The notes: a model not told the origin generated them from the letters alone. A DNA stretch of 64,000 nt from Anaerolineales bacterium (GCA_019637805.1 JAHBVB010000001.1:819875-883874); one strand, 5' to 3'. Shown: positions 27,298-36,466, numbered from the stretch's first letter. Program-made: numbers and translations.

Positions 27298-28891
27298 TAC
27301 GCGTGAGCGCTTGAAGGGCTGGCTGGGCAGCCTGCCCCTGACGGCTGAACTGGATTGGAGCCTGCGCGGCCGCAAGGCGCCTGGTGACGGCTTCAAGCTT
27401 GAGGAATTGCGCACATCCCTGCCGGGCTGGTGCGCTGCGGCGTCTGCCGCGGCGGACGCCGTAGCACAGCAGGCGACCACCAGCGGCAAGGCGCTGGTGT
27501 TTGCCACACTGCATTATTGGATCGGTCATGCGGCGCTGCTTTCGCTGGCCCTGGCGGGCAGCGGCCACCAAACCACCCTGGCCTGGCTGCCCTACGCTAC
27601 CTGGAAGGAGCCGGTCAGCCGCTTTGACCTGCGCCGGCGGGAGGCTTACCTGCGCCAGGTGCTCAAACCGGCTGCTGGGCTGATCGGCCTGCAATCTTTT
27701 CTGGAGGCGCCTGCAGCTGTGGAGCTGCCGGCAGCGTTGGCCGAAGCCGTGGAGCAGGTCTCGGTGATGGATACCCAGTACACCTTGCAGGTGGAAGAGG
27801 TCGACAAGACCAGCCAGCTGTTCCAGCTGCGCGCCCAGCGTAACCGGGCCGCCGCCGCCGCAGCCCTGGCTTGGCTGCAGGCGGAGCGGCCCGACGTGGT
27901 CATCTTGCCCAACGGCCTCATTCTGGAATTTGGGGCGATCTTCCAGGCGGCGCGCTATTTGGATATCCCCGTGGTGAGCTACGAGTTCGGTGAGCAGCGC
28001 GAGCGCATTTGGTTGGCGCGCAACCAGCCGGTGATGCTGCAAGAGACCGACGCGCTGTGGGCGTCTCGCCGCGGCCGGCCTTTTGAAGAAGCCCAACGCG
28101 CCCAGGTACAGGAACTGTTTGCCAGCCGCCAGGCGGCGGACCTGTTCCACAATTTCTACCGCCGTTGGCAAAACCTGCCCGCCGAGGGTGGCGAGGCCGT
28201 GCGCGCCAAACTGGGCCTGGACCAGCGCCCGGTGGTGCTGCTGGCTGCCAATGTGATCGGCGACAGCCTGACCCTGGGCCGGGCCACCTTTAGCGGTGAC
28301 ATGAGCACCTGGCTGCACCGCAGCCTGGCCTTCTTCGCCCAGCGGCCGCAGGTGCAGTTTGTGCTGCGCGTGCACCCGGGCGAGAAGAACCTGGATGGCC
28401 CCTCAGTGGCGGATTTGGTCCACACGCAGCTGCCCGAATTGCCCGAGAATGTGCGCGTGGTGGCGGCTGGCGACCCGGTTAACACCTATGACCTGGTGGC
28501 GATCGCCGACCTGGGCCTGGTCTATACCACCACGGTGGGGTTGGAGATGGCCATGAGCGGCTTGCCTGTGATCGTGGCGGGGCGCACGCATTACCGCGGC
28601 AAAGGCTTCACGAAAGATCCTGGTTCTTGGGATGAGTACTTTGCCCTGTTGGAAACATGCCTGGCGGATTTGCCCGCCGCCCGGCTGACCCCCGAGCAGA
28701 TCGACACGGCCTGGCATTACGCCTACCGCTTCTTTTTCGACTATCCCCAGCCGTTTCCCTGGCATCTCTTGCACTTCTGGACGGATGCTGAGACGCGGCC
28801 TCTGGAAACACTGTGGTCGGCAGAGGGGCAGGCCCAGTATGCGGCCACTTTTGAGTATTTGCTGGGCCAACCTTTTGATTGGGATGCATAA
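27275..28891 (+). CDS. Capsule-type GT-B transferase (KpsS/KpsC-like)
   Basis: A 538-residue soluble protein. The C-terminal half has a GT-B-like pattern: 'VVLLAANVIGDSL', 'QFVLRVHPGEKNLDG', 'NTYDLVAIADLGLVYTTTVGLEMAMSGLPVIVAG', as in capsule polysaccharide (KpsC/KpsS) and CDP-glycerol-transferase-like proteins. Characterised relatives add beta-Kdo residues to lipid acceptors. It overlaps the exporter ATPase gene by 23 bases; such tight coupling suggests a function linked to export, for instance adding a primer or terminator residue. Two other proteins of similar style occur at 36467 and 47994. I cannot assign donor or acceptor. Confidence 0.7.
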   Translation: MMERRVPNTRERLKGWLGSLPLTAELDWSLRGRKAPGDGFKLEELRTSLPGWCAAASAAADAVAQQATTSGKALVFATLHYWIGHAALLSLALAGSGHQTTLAWLPYATWKEPVSRFDLRRREAYLRQVLKPAAGLIGLQSFLEAPAAVELPAALAEAVEQVSVMDTQYTLQVEEVDKTSQLFQLRAQRNRAAAAAALAWLQAERPDVVILPNGLILEFGAIFQAARYLDIPVVSYEFGEQRERIWLARNQPVMLQETDALWASRRGRPFEEAQRAQVQELFASRQAADLFHNFYRRWQNLPAEGGEAVRAKLGLDQRPVVLLAANVIGDSLTLGRATFSGDMSTWLHRSLAFFAQRPQVQFVLRVHPGEKNLDGPSVADLVHTQLPELPENVRVVAAGDPVNTYDLVAIADLGLVYTTTVGLEMAMSGLPVIVAGRTHYRGKGFTKDPGSWDEYFALLETCLADLPAARLTPEQIDTAWHYAYRFFFDYPQPFPWHLLHFWTDAETRPLETLWSAEGQAQYAATFEYLLGQPFDWDA

Positions 28892-28898
28892 AGACGGA

Positions 28899-29729
28899 AT
28901 GAGCCATAACGAGCAAGACATTAAGCGCCAGGTGCGCCAGTTTTATGACAAGGTGGGCTGGATGGAGGTCGCCGACGGCGTATACCAGAACGCACGCTAC
29001 GAAGATCTGCGTCCGGTGAGCCAGGAGTACATCCAGCGCTGCCACCAGCGGGTGGCTCGCCACCTGCTGCCCACGGGCGACCTGTTCCTGGATGCCGGCT
29101 CCGGGCCGATCCAATACCCTGCTTATGTGGAGTACTCGCGCGGCTACCGCTTGCGCGTCTGCGCTGACATTTCGATCACAGCGCTTAAGGCCGCCCGTGA
29201 GCGGGTCGGCAGCCACGGCGCCTTTGTGGTCGCCGATATTTCGCGCCTACCCTTTGCGCCTAAGCGTTTTGATGCGGTGGTCTCGCTGCACACCATCCAC
29301 CACCTGCCGGCCGAGCAGCACCTGCAAGCCTACGGGGAGTTGCATCGTGTCCTGGCGAGCGGGCGCAAAGCCGTAGTGGTCAACGGCTGGAGTTTCTCTC
29401 CCTTGAACAACCTGTTTGAGCGCTTTATCGCCTGGCGCAAAGGCCGCAAGCAGCAGGCGAAAGAAATCCTTTTGCCTGAAGAAGCAGAGCTGGGTAAAGG
29501 CACCTTTGTTAACAAGAATCAGGCCGCCGGGCTAAAGACTGCCTTAGGCGACAAGATGCACTTTGACCTGCTGGTGTGGCGCAGCGCCAGCACTAATGTG
29601 CTGCGCTTCTTTATTCGCCCTGAATGGTTGGGTCGTTACTGGCTGCGCTTGTTGTACGGCCTGGAAGAAATGTTCCCGCACTTTTTTGGCGAAAAGGGCC
29701 TGTATCCCCTGGTTGTGATTTCCAAGTAG
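28899..29729 (+). CDS. SAM-dependent methyltransferase
   Basis: A 276-residue class I methyltransferase: LFLDAGSGPIQYPAYVEYS (motif I), 'VCADISITALKAA', 'AVVSLHTIHHLPAEQH' and 'VLASGRKAVVVNGWSF'. An ATG at 28884 is also in frame but would overlap the upstream stop by eight bases; I prefer 28899 with the weak GACGGA before it. It lies between the Wzt-linked transferase and the first nonulosonate module, so capping the chain or methylating a nonulosonic acid are both plausible, neither proved. Confidence 0.82.
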   Translation: MSHNEQDIKRQVRQFYDKVGWMEVADGVYQNARYEDLRPVSQEYIQRCHQRVARHLLPTGDLFLDAGSGPIQYPAYVEYSRGYRLRVCADISITALKAARERVGSHGAFVVADISRLPFAPKRFDAVVSLHTIHHLPAEQHLQAYGELHRVLASGRKAVVVNGWSFSPLNNLFERFIAWRKGRKQQAKEILLPEEAELGKGTFVNKNQAAGLKTALGDKMHFDLLVWRSASTNVLRFFIRPEWLGRYWLRLLYGLEEMFPHFFGEKGLYPLVVISK

Positions 29730-29742
29730 AGTGGAGTTAGTG

Positions 29743-30750
29743 ATGGATTGGACAAAACAAGTCGTACTGGTTACCGGCGGGACGGGCTCATTTGGCAAGG
29801 CCTGCATCCGCCTGTTGTTGGATGAATACAAACCGGCCAAGGTGATCGTTTTTAGCCGGGATGAGCTGAAGCAGCATGAAATGCGCATGGCTGGCTTTGA
29901 CCAGCCCAACTTGCGCTATTTCATTGGCGATGTGCGCGACCAGGACCGCCTGACCCGCGCCATGGACGGCGTCACCATTGTCATTCACGCCGCGGCGCTG
30001 AAGCAGGTGCCGGCCTGCGAGTACAACCCAATGGAAGCGATCAAGACCAATATTCTGGGCACCGCCAACGTAGTCGAGGCCGCCCTGGCCACCGGCGTGC
30101 ACAAGGTGCTGGCGCTGAGTACCGACAAAGCGGTCAGCCCGGTCAACTTGTACGGGGCCACCAAGCTGGCTGCCGAGAAGCTGACCGTGCAGAGCAACGC
30201 CTATTCCGGCGAGCGCCCGACGCGTTTCAGCTGCGTGCGCTACGGCAATGTGGTCGGCAGCCGCGGTTCGGTAGTGCCACTCTTTTTAAAGCAGCGCGCT
30301 GCCGGCAAACTGAGCATCACCGACGAGCGTATGACGCGCTTCTGGCTCTCGTTGGAGCAGGGCGTGCGCTTTGTGTTGAAGTCGATCGAATTGATGCAGG
30401 GCGGTGAGGTCTTTGTGCCTAAACTTCCCAGCACGACCATTACCGACCTGGCGCGCGCCATGGCCCCTGAGGCTGAGCTGGATGTGATCGGCATTCGTCC
30501 CGGCGAGAAACTGCATGAAGTGCTGATTTCCGAGGACGAAGCGCGCACCGCGGTGGAATTGGACGATATGTACGTACTGCAGCCCGCCCAAGGGCCCTGG
30601 TTTGTGCGTTCCTGGGATGGCAAAGGCAAGCCGCTGCCGGATGGCTTCCACTACGCCAGCAATGAGAACGACCAGGTCCTGAATGTGAGCGAGATCCAGG
30701 ATATTGTGGCCCCCATCGCGGCTGAATGGCAGGCGGGCAAACTGGGATGA
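29743..30750 (+). CDS. UDP-N-acetylglucosamine 4,6-dehydratase-like (PseB/CapE family)
   Basis: A 335-residue extended SDR of the PseB/FlaA1/CapE group. NAD motif VVLVTGGTGSFGKACI; catalytic region 'VLALSTDKAVSPVNLYGATKLAAEKL', with the T-D-K in place of the usual S-x-Y lead and the later Y-x3-K; substrate motif 'GNVVGSRGSVVPLF'. PseB catalyses 4,6-dehydration with C5 inversion of UDP-GlcNAc, the first step to pseudaminic acid; CapE does the same on the way to L-FucNAc. GGAG at 29732-29735 fixes the ATG 29743 start. It overlaps an RmlD-like reductase by four bases, then a NeuB gene, so an acidic nine-carbon sugar route is likely. Confidence 0.88.
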   Translation: MDWTKQVVLVTGGTGSFGKACIRLLLDEYKPAKVIVFSRDELKQHEMRMAGFDQPNLRYFIGDVRDQDRLTRAMDGVTIVIHAAALKQVPACEYNPMEAIKTNILGTANVVEAALATGVHKVLALSTDKAVSPVNLYGATKLAAEKLTVQSNAYSGERPTRFSCVRYGNVVGSRGSVVPLFLKQRAAGKLSITDERMTRFWLSLEQGVRFVLKSIELMQGGEVFVPKLPSTTITDLARAMAPEAELDVIGIRPGEKLHEVLISEDEARTAVELDDMYVLQPAQGPWFVRSWDGKGKPLPDGFHYASNENDQVLNVSEIQDIVAPIAAEWQAGKLG

Positions 30751-31682
30751 CCCGCATCCTGGTGACCGGCGTCAGCGGCCTGCTGGGCAGCAACCTGGCC
30801 CTGGCCGCTGCGCCGCGTTATGAAGTGGTGGGCGTGGTACACCGCCAAGGGCTGCACAACCCTGGCTTTGAAACCGTGCAGGCAGACCTGTTGGATCTAG
30901 ATGGCTTGGGCCCCCTGCTGGACGCCGTGCAGCCGGACTGGGTGGTGAATTGCGCCGCCCTGGCCAACCTGAACCAGGCCGAGCAGCAGCCGCAGCTGGC
31001 CCGGCGGCTGAACACCGAGATGCCCGGCCGCCTGGCGGCTGAAGCGGCCGCCCGCGGCCTGCGCCTGGTGCACATCTCCACTGATGCCGTCTTTGACGGC
31101 AGCAAGGGCAACTACCGCGAGACGGACGGCCCCAAGCCGCTCAGCGTTTATGCACAGAGCAAACGCATGGCTGAATTGGCGGTCAAGTCTGCCCACCCGG
31201 GAGCGATCTTGGCCCGCACAGTATTTTTTGGCTGGAGTGTGAATGGCCAGCAAAGCCTGGCCGAGTTCTTTTATAACAACCTCTCCGCTGGGCAATCTGT
31301 GCAGGGCCACACCGACCGGCGCTTTTGTCCGCTGCTGGTCACCGACCTAGCCGAACTCTTGCTGGAGATGTTGGATAAAGACCTGAATGGCATTTATCAC
31401 GTGGCCAGCGCCGATTCGATCACCAAGTATGAATTCGGCCTGGCGCTTGCCGAACGGTTTGGTTTGGATCCCAGCTCGATCGAGCCTGCCGAGAGCACGG
31501 CGCACAATCCGGCCGCTAAACGCTCCCCCGACCTGAGCCTGAACACCAGCCGGCTGGTGGGAGCACTGGGCCGCCGCCCGCCCAGCATTGCCCGGGGCAT
31601 TGAAGGTTTACACGCCCAGCTAGAGAACGGCCACCGCCTGCGCCTGCGGGCCATGGCCGAATCCCAGCCGCAGGAAGGATGA
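30747..31682 (+). CDS. RmlD-like NDP-4-keto-sugar reductase (SDR)
   Basis: A 311-residue extended SDR of the RmlD substrate-binding family. ILVTGVSGLLGSNLAL binds NADPH, 'DWVVNCAALANLNQAEQQP' and 'LVHISTDAVFDG' match RmlD, and the YxxxK is in 'LSVYAQSKRMAEL'. RmlD reduces a 4-keto-6-deoxy sugar. Overlap with the PseB-like dehydratase suggests it acts on that enzyme's 4-keto product. That would differ from the standard pseudaminate path, in which an aminotransferase (PseC) acts next; the only DegT enzyme here is 27 kb away. The start is ATG 30747, overlapping the previous stop (ATGA). Confidence 0.85.
   Translation: MTRILVTGVSGLLGSNLALAAAPRYEVVGVVHRQGLHNPGFETVQADLLDLDGLGPLLDAVQPDWVVNCAALANLNQAEQQPQLARRLNTEMPGRLAAEAAARGLRLVHISTDAVFDGSKGNYRETDGPKPLSVYAQSKRMAELAVKSAHPGAILARTVFFGWSVNGQQSLAEFFYNNLSAGQSVQGHTDRRFCPLLVTDLAELLLEMLDKDLNGIYHVASADSITKYEFGLALAERFGLDPSSIEPAESTAHNPAAKRSPDLSLNTSRLVGALGRRPPSIARGIEGLHAQLENGHRLRLRAMAESQPQEG
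31672..31678 (+). promoter_or_regulatory. Ribosome site that decides the NeuB start
   Basis: AGGAAGG ends directly before an ATG at 31679 but is nine bases before the in-frame ATG at 31688. The second distance is workable and the first is not, so 31688 is the better start for the synthase gene. Confidence 0.6.
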
Positions 31683-31687
31683 CCGTC

Positions 31688-32752
31688 ATGGAGATCACCA
31701 TTCAGGGCCGCAAGATCGGCCTGCAGCACCCCACCTATTTCATCGCCGACATTGCTGCCAACCATGATGGCAGCCTGCAGCGCGCCGTTGAGCTGATCCG
31801 CCTGGCCAAAGAAGCCGGGGCCGATGCGGCCAAGTTCCAGAACTTCCAGGCTCCCAAGATCGTCTCCGATTATGGCTTTCGCTCGCTGGATGGCCAGATC
31901 GGCCACCAGGCGGCCTGGACCAAGAGCGTGGTCGAGGTCTACGCCGAGGCCTCGATCCCTTTCGAGTGGACGCCGACGCTGAAGGAAGCCTGTGAGGAAT
32001 TTGATATCCATTATTTTTCCTCTCCGTATGACTACGATGCGATTGAGATGCTCGACCCCTATGTGCCGGCTTACAAAGCCGGCTCCAGCCTGATCTCCTG
32101 GCCGCAGGCCATCCTGCGCATGGCCGAGTTCGGCAAGCCAGTCATGATCGCCACCGGCGATTCCGATATGGCTGATGTGGAACGCACCATGGAGATGCTG
32201 CTGGCGGTCAACCGGCAGGTGGTGCTGATGCAGTGCAACACCAATTACACCGCTGCGGAGGGCAACTACGACCACTTGCACCTCAACGTGCTCAAGACCT
32301 ATGCCGAACGCTGGCCGAATGTGATCCTGGGCCTCTCCGACCATACCCAGAGCGCCGCCCCCGTGGTGGGCGCCGTGGCGCTGGGTGCCCGCGTGATCGA
32401 GCGCCACTTTACCGACAGCAACGAGCGCGACGGCCCCGATCACAAATTTGCGCTCAACCCGCAGAATTGGGCCCACATGGTCGCCGAAGTGCGCATTTTG
32501 GAGCGCGCCCTCGGCTCGGCCGAAAAGTTTGTGGCCGAGAACGAGAAGGAAACCTACATCGTGCAGCGCCACTGCCTGCGGGCGGCGCGCCAGATCAAGG
32601 CGGGCGAAGTCTTCAGCGAAGATATGCTCGAGGTGCTGCGCCCGGCCACTCCCGGCGCACTGATGGCCTGGGACATCCCCCAGGTGCTGGGCAGGAAAGC
32701 CGCCGCCGACCTGCCTTACGGCAAAGATATCCGCCCGGAGGATCTGGCCTAG
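31688..32752 (+). CDS. neuB: Nonulosonic acid synthase (NeuB/PseI/LegI family) with SAF domain
   Basis: A 354-residue enzyme of full NeuB length. It condenses phosphoenolpyruvate with a six-carbon amino sugar to give a nine-carbon 2-keto acid. The TIM barrel shows 'YFIADIAANHDG' (metal/PEP site), 'ADAAKFQNF', 'YFSSPYDYDAIEML', 'YKAGSSLISWPQAI', 'LMQCNTNYTA' and 'GLSDHTQSAAPVVGAVALGARVIERHFTD'. The C-terminal antifreeze-like SAF domain (about 290-354; 'AARQIKAGEVFSEDML') is complete. The exact sugar is not readable; the PseB partner points to a pseudaminate-like or 6-deoxy product. A second, shorter paralogue lies at 47098. Confidence 0.92.
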   Translation: MEITIQGRKIGLQHPTYFIADIAANHDGSLQRAVELIRLAKEAGADAAKFQNFQAPKIVSDYGFRSLDGQIGHQAAWTKSVVEVYAEASIPFEWTPTLKEACEEFDIHYFSSPYDYDAIEMLDPYVPAYKAGSSLISWPQAILRMAEFGKPVMIATGDSDMADVERTMEMLLAVNRQVVLMQCNTNYTAAEGNYDHLHLNVLKTYAERWPNVILGLSDHTQSAAPVVGAVALGARVIERHFTDSNERDGPDHKFALNPQNWAHMVAEVRILERALGSAEKFVAENEKETYIVQRHCLRAARQIKAGEVFSEDMLEVLRPATPGALMAWDIPQVLGRKAAADLPYGKDIRPEDLA

Positions 32753-32761
32753 CTCTCTGCC

Positions 32762-33826
32762 ATGAAGGTCTTGTACTTCAGCCGCAGCTACACGCCGCAT
32801 GACCACCGTTTCCTGGCCGCCATCCAACAAGGCGGCGGCCAGGCGGTTTTTTTGCGACTGCCCGGCGAGGGCGGCAGCGAGCCGCGCGCCCTGCCTGCCG
32901 GAGTGCAAGCCCTGGCCTGGCGCGGCAGCCTGCCGGCCGCGCTGGACGAGGCCCAGCCTGACCTGCTGCACGCCGGCCCGCTGGATGACTGCGCCTACCT
33001 GGCGGCGCGCAGCCGCTTTCACCCGTTGGTGGCCATGTCCTGGGGATCTGATATTTTGTGGACCGCCCGGCGCAACGGCTTGAAACGCCTGCGCGTGCGC
33101 AAAAGTTTGCGGGCGGCCAATGCGCTGATCGGTGATTGCGCCGTAGTGCGCCAAGCGGCGGAAAACTACGGCATGCCTGCTGATAAGATCGTCACCTTTC
33201 CCTGGGGCATTGATCTGCAAGCCTTCAACCCGCACAACAGCGACGGCGGCCTGCGCGCCCGCCTGGGCTGGAGGGACAACTTTGTGCTGCTGCACTTGCG
33301 CAGTTGGGAAGCCGTCTACGACCCCCTAACGGTGGCGCGCGCCTTTGTGCTGGCTGCCCGCCAGCAGCCGCGCCTGCGCCTGCTGATGCCGGGCAGCGGC
33401 CGCCTGGAAGGGCGGCTGCACGCCATTTTTGCGCGGGCCGGCCTGCAGGAGCGCGTGCGCCTGCCCGGACGCCTGAGCCAAACTGAACTGCCCGAGTATT
33501 ACCGGGCGGCTGACTTGTATTTGAGCGCTTCGCTCAGCGACGGTTCCTCGGTTTCGCTGATGGAAGCGCTGGCCAGCGGTCTGCCCGCGCTGGTTTCCGA
33601 CATCCCGGGCAACCGCGAATGGGTACAGCCCGGCGAGCAAGGCTGGCTCTTCCCGGCCGGCAAGCCCGAGGTGTTGGCTGAGCGCATCCTGCGGGCCGCC
33701 GCGGCCAAAGAGCTGGCCGGCATGGCTGCTGCAGCACGGCGCACTGCGGAGCAGCGCGCCGACTGGGCGCACAATCAGCAAGGCTTGTTTGAGGCCTATC
33801 GCCTTGCAATGCAGGGGCCGCGCTGA
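32762..33826 (+). CDS. GT4-family glycosyltransferase
   Basis: A 354-residue GT-B enzyme: 'MKVLYFSRSYTPHDHRFLAAI' at the N-terminus, 'VAMSWGSDILWTARR', 'KIVTFPWGIDLQAFNP' and the donor site 'SLSDGSSVSLMEALASGLPALVSD'. It is inserted between NeuB and the cytidylyltransferase and ends in a TGATG junction with the latter. It may use one of the sugars made by this module, but GT4 enzymes usually take UDP- or GDP-sugars rather than CMP-nonulosonates, so it is more likely a chain-building enzyme. Confidence 0.9.
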   Translation: MKVLYFSRSYTPHDHRFLAAIQQGGGQAVFLRLPGEGGSEPRALPAGVQALAWRGSLPAALDEAQPDLLHAGPLDDCAYLAARSRFHPLVAMSWGSDILWTARRNGLKRLRVRKSLRAANALIGDCAVVRQAAENYGMPADKIVTFPWGIDLQAFNPHNSDGGLRARLGWRDNFVLLHLRSWEAVYDPLTVARAFVLAARQQPRLRLLMPGSGRLEGRLHAIFARAGLQERVRLPGRLSQTELPEYYRAADLYLSASLSDGSSVSLMEALASGLPALVSDIPGNREWVQPGEQGWLFPAGKPEVLAERILRAAAAKELAGMAAAARRTAEQRADWAHNQQGLFEAYRLAMQGPR

Positions 33827-34587
33827 TGGCCGCGCGCGTCGTGGCGATCGTACAGGCCCGCATGGGCTCCAGCCGGCTGCCGGGCAAGGTGCTGGCTGAC
33901 CTGGGCGGCCAGCCGGCCTTGGCCTGGGTCACCCGCCGGGCGGCGCGCGCCCAGTGCATAGACCAGGTGGTGGTGGCCACCTCCACTGATGAGCAAGACG
34001 ACGCCATCGCTGAATTTTGCCAGGCGGCCGGGCTGCCCTGTACACGCGGCAGCCTGCACGACGTGCTGGATCGCTTCCACCAGGCCGCCGAAGAAAGCCG
34101 GGCCGAGATCGTCGTGCGTCTGACCGGCGATTGCCCGTTGATCGATCCCAGCATACTGGACGACAACCTGGGAGTCTTTCTGGCGGCCCAACCCGGGCTG
34201 GACTTCGCCGCCAATCGCCTGCCCGGCCAGCCGCGCAGCATCCCGATCGGCCTGGACGCCGAGTACTGCACCCGTGCCGCCCTGGATGCGGCCTGGCGCG
34301 AAGCCAAAGCGCCGCACCAGCGCGAGCATGTCATGCCGTTCTTGTACGAGAATCCGCAGCGCTTCAATATTCTGCATATGGAGCATCACCCCAGCTATGG
34401 CCAGTACCGTTGGACGCTGGATACGCCTGAGGACCTGCAGCTGCTGCGCGAGGTGGCGACGCACTTTGCGGATGATGCTTTTTCCTGGTTGGACGTGATC
34501 CGCTTGTTCGAGCAGCAGCCGCACTTGGCCCAAATCAACGCCGCCGTGCCGCACAAAAGCCAATATGATGTAGACCCACGCCAATGA
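33826..34587 (+). CDS. SpsF-type cytidylyltransferase (CMP-nonulosonate synthetase candidate)
   Basis: A 253-residue nucleotidyltransferase whose N-terminus VVAIVQARMGSSRLPGKVL is the canonical SpsF signature (the CTP-binding loop). 'IVVRLTGDCPLIDP' carries the metal-binding aspartate, and 'DTPEDLQLLREV' is a conserved C-terminal motif. In Bacillus sps clusters and many O-antigen loci SpsF-type proteins sit beside NeuB homologues and are taken to activate the keto acid with CTP. Here it is two genes from NeuB, one gene of GT4 intervening, so activating that product is the obvious role. It overlaps the preceding gene by one base and the next by four. Confidence 0.88.
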   Translation: MAARVVAIVQARMGSSRLPGKVLADLGGQPALAWVTRRAARAQCIDQVVVATSTDEQDDAIAEFCQAAGLPCTRGSLHDVLDRFHQAAEESRAEIVVRLTGDCPLIDPSILDDNLGVFLAAQPGLDFAANRLPGQPRSIPIGLDAEYCTRAALDAAWREAKAPHQREHVMPFLYENPQRFNILHMEHHPSYGQYRWTLDTPEDLQLLREVATHFADDAFSWLDVIRLFEQQPHLAQINAAVPHKSQYDVDPRQ

Positions 34588-35492
34588 AGAAGCTGACGAT
34601 CTTCTCCACGCCCAAGCCATTCAGCGACGAGCACATCAACATCATCCAGCGCAACGCCATCCGCTCCTGGCTGCAGATGGGGCCAGAGGTGGAAGTCTTG
34701 CTGATCGGCGATGAGCCCGGCTTGGCCGCCGCCGCCAAAGAGCTTGGCGCCAACCACATCCCGCAGGTGGCCCGCAATGCGCATGGAACCCCCTTGGTCA
34801 GCGCCATCTTCCAGGCGGCGCGCCAAGCCTCGCAAGCAGAGCTGCTGTTATTCAGCAACAGCGACATCCTCTTTTTTCCCGAGACGTTGGCCCTAGCCCT
34901 CAAATTGCACGAACACCATGCTGACTTTGTGCTGATGGGCCAGCGTTATGACCTGGATGTGCGTGAGCCCTTGGACTTTGGCCCAGGCTGGTCACAGCGT
35001 TTGCGTGCCGATGTACAGGCTCGCGGTCGCCTGCACCCGTTGGGAGGCAGCGACTATTTCTTGTTCCCGCGCCAGTTGTATGTGGATATTCCTGACTTTG
35101 CGATTGGCCGGGCGGGCTGGGACAATTGGATGATCTACCAGGCCGTGCGCCAGCCGTGGTTGGATATAGACGCCACCCCTGATTTAACTGTGGTGCACCA
35201 AAACCACGATTATGCGCACCTGGATGGCGGCAAGGATCACCAGCGCCACCCGGAGACCTATGAGAATGCCGAGCTGGCTGGCGGCATGCGTACTATGTAT
35301 ACGCTGCTGGACCTGCGCCACCGTCTGGTGGACGGGCGCGTGGAGCGCAGTCCCTGGAGCCTGGCGCGCGCCTTCCGCTGGCTGGAACGCGGCTTGCAGA
35401 CCGACGAGATGGAAGGCCGCGGGCTGCGCTGGCGGCTGCTGACCTGGCTGCGCCGTCTGCGGCGCAAATTGAACAGAATGGGATTGGCCTAA
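34584..35492 (+). CDS. GT-A-like glycosyltransferase of uncertain family
   Basis: A 302-residue protein. 'KLTIFSTPKPFSDEHINIIQRNAIRSW' followed by 'ELLLFSNSDILFFPETLALAL' gives an NSD metal-binding element in the place of DxD, and 'VLMGQRYDLDVREPLDFG' then 'HPLGGSDYFLFPRQLY' resemble nucleotide-diphospho-sugar transferases that I have seen annotated only as hypothetical. The C-terminal 45 residues are highly basic. It overlaps the cytidylyltransferase gene (ATGA), so it could be the transferase using its product, but there is no sialyltransferase motif that I recognise. Confidence 0.68.
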   Translation: MKKLTIFSTPKPFSDEHINIIQRNAIRSWLQMGPEVEVLLIGDEPGLAAAAKELGANHIPQVARNAHGTPLVSAIFQAARQASQAELLLFSNSDILFFPETLALALKLHEHHADFVLMGQRYDLDVREPLDFGPGWSQRLRADVQARGRLHPLGGSDYFLFPRQLYVDIPDFAIGRAGWDNWMIYQAVRQPWLDIDATPDLTVVHQNHDYAHLDGGKDHQRHPETYENAELAGGMRTMYTLLDLRHRLVDGRVERSPWSLARAFRWLERGLQTDEMEGRGLRWRLLTWLRRLRRKLNRMGLA

Positions 35493-35493
35493 A

Positions 35494-36465
35494 ATGCGCG
35501 TCGGACAGAATCCGGTCAAGTCTATCGAAGAGATCGCCCCGCCCGCTCCAGTGACGGTGGTCGTCATTGCCTATATCCCCTTTCTGAGCGGGTATTACGC
35601 GGAAAGCTTGGATGTGCTCAAGCTGTGTCTGGGCAGCCTGCGCGCCAATACCCCGCAAGGCGAATACGATCTACTCGTTTTTGATAATGGCAGCTGTGCT
35701 GAAGTGCGCGAATATTTGCTGGCCGAACAGGCCGCCCAACGCATCCAGCATTTGTGGCTGTCTGAGCGCAACCTGGGCAAGCCAGCCGCCTGGAATGCGG
35801 CTTTGGCGGCCGCGCCGGGCGAGATCGTGGCTTATGCCGACAGCGATGTGTATTTCTATCCGGGTTGGCTGCAGGCCAGCGTGGAAACTCTGCGAGCCTT
35901 TCCCAAGCTGGGTATGGTCACCGCCATGCCGATGCTCATCCCAGAGAAGTACTCCACCACCACGCTGGCCTGGGCCAAACAACAGTCCGGGGTGAAGCTG
36001 GAACGCGGCGAGCTGCTGCCCTGGGAAGACTTTTGGCGGCATGCCCGCAGCCTGGGCGATAGCGAGGCGCAGGCCGGCGAGTTCTATGCCCAAAACAAAG
36101 CCGTCCGCCTCAGCGCAAAAGGGCGATCATATTATCTGGGCGCGGCGCACTTCCAGTTCACCGCGCCCAAGGCGGCCTTGCAGGCGGTGTTACCCATCCC
36201 CGCACAGCGGCCGATGGGACGCGTGCGCTTCCTGGACGAGGCCATGAACCAGGCGGGCTACCTGCGCCTGTGTACGGTCGGTTGGCACGTGCAGCACATG
36301 GGCAACACACTGCCGCGCCCCCAGGATTTGTTGGAAGCACCTGCCGGCCTGGCGGACCGCGCCGAAAAACCTGCCACTTTATCGAGTTTTTGGCGTTCCG
36401 GCCTGGTGCGCAGACTATTGCAAAGGATCCATGGTTGGAGCTTTGACAAGCTCCACCGCAGCTAA
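35494..36465 (+). CDS. GT2-family glycosyltransferase
   Basis: A 323-residue GT-A enzyme: 'PVTVVVIAYIPFLSGYYAESLDVL', 'YDLLVFDNGSCAEVREYL', 'SERNLGKPAAWNAALAAAPGEIVAYADSDVYFYPGWL' with the metal site DSDV. The C-terminal half has a basic tail. The domain order is normal and the length typical. It follows the preceding gene after one base. No specificity can be read. Confidence 0.88.
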   Translation: MRVGQNPVKSIEEIAPPAPVTVVVIAYIPFLSGYYAESLDVLKLCLGSLRANTPQGEYDLLVFDNGSCAEVREYLLAEQAAQRIQHLWLSERNLGKPAAWNAALAAAPGEIVAYADSDVYFYPGWLQASVETLRAFPKLGMVTAMPMLIPEKYSTTTLAWAKQQSGVKLERGELLPWEDFWRHARSLGDSEAQAGEFYAQNKAVRLSAKGRSYYLGAAHFQFTAPKAALQAVLPIPAQRPMGRVRFLDEAMNQAGYLRLCTVGWHVQHMGNTLPRPQDLLEAPAGLADRAEKPATLSSFWRSGLVRRLLQRIHGWSFDKLHRS

Positions 36466-36466
36466 G

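Noticed and set aside
31397-33295. A 632-codon open frame on the reverse strand
   Set aside because: It runs antisense to the NeuB synthase and a GT4 gene and has histidine/glutamine-rich composition typical of antisense shadows.
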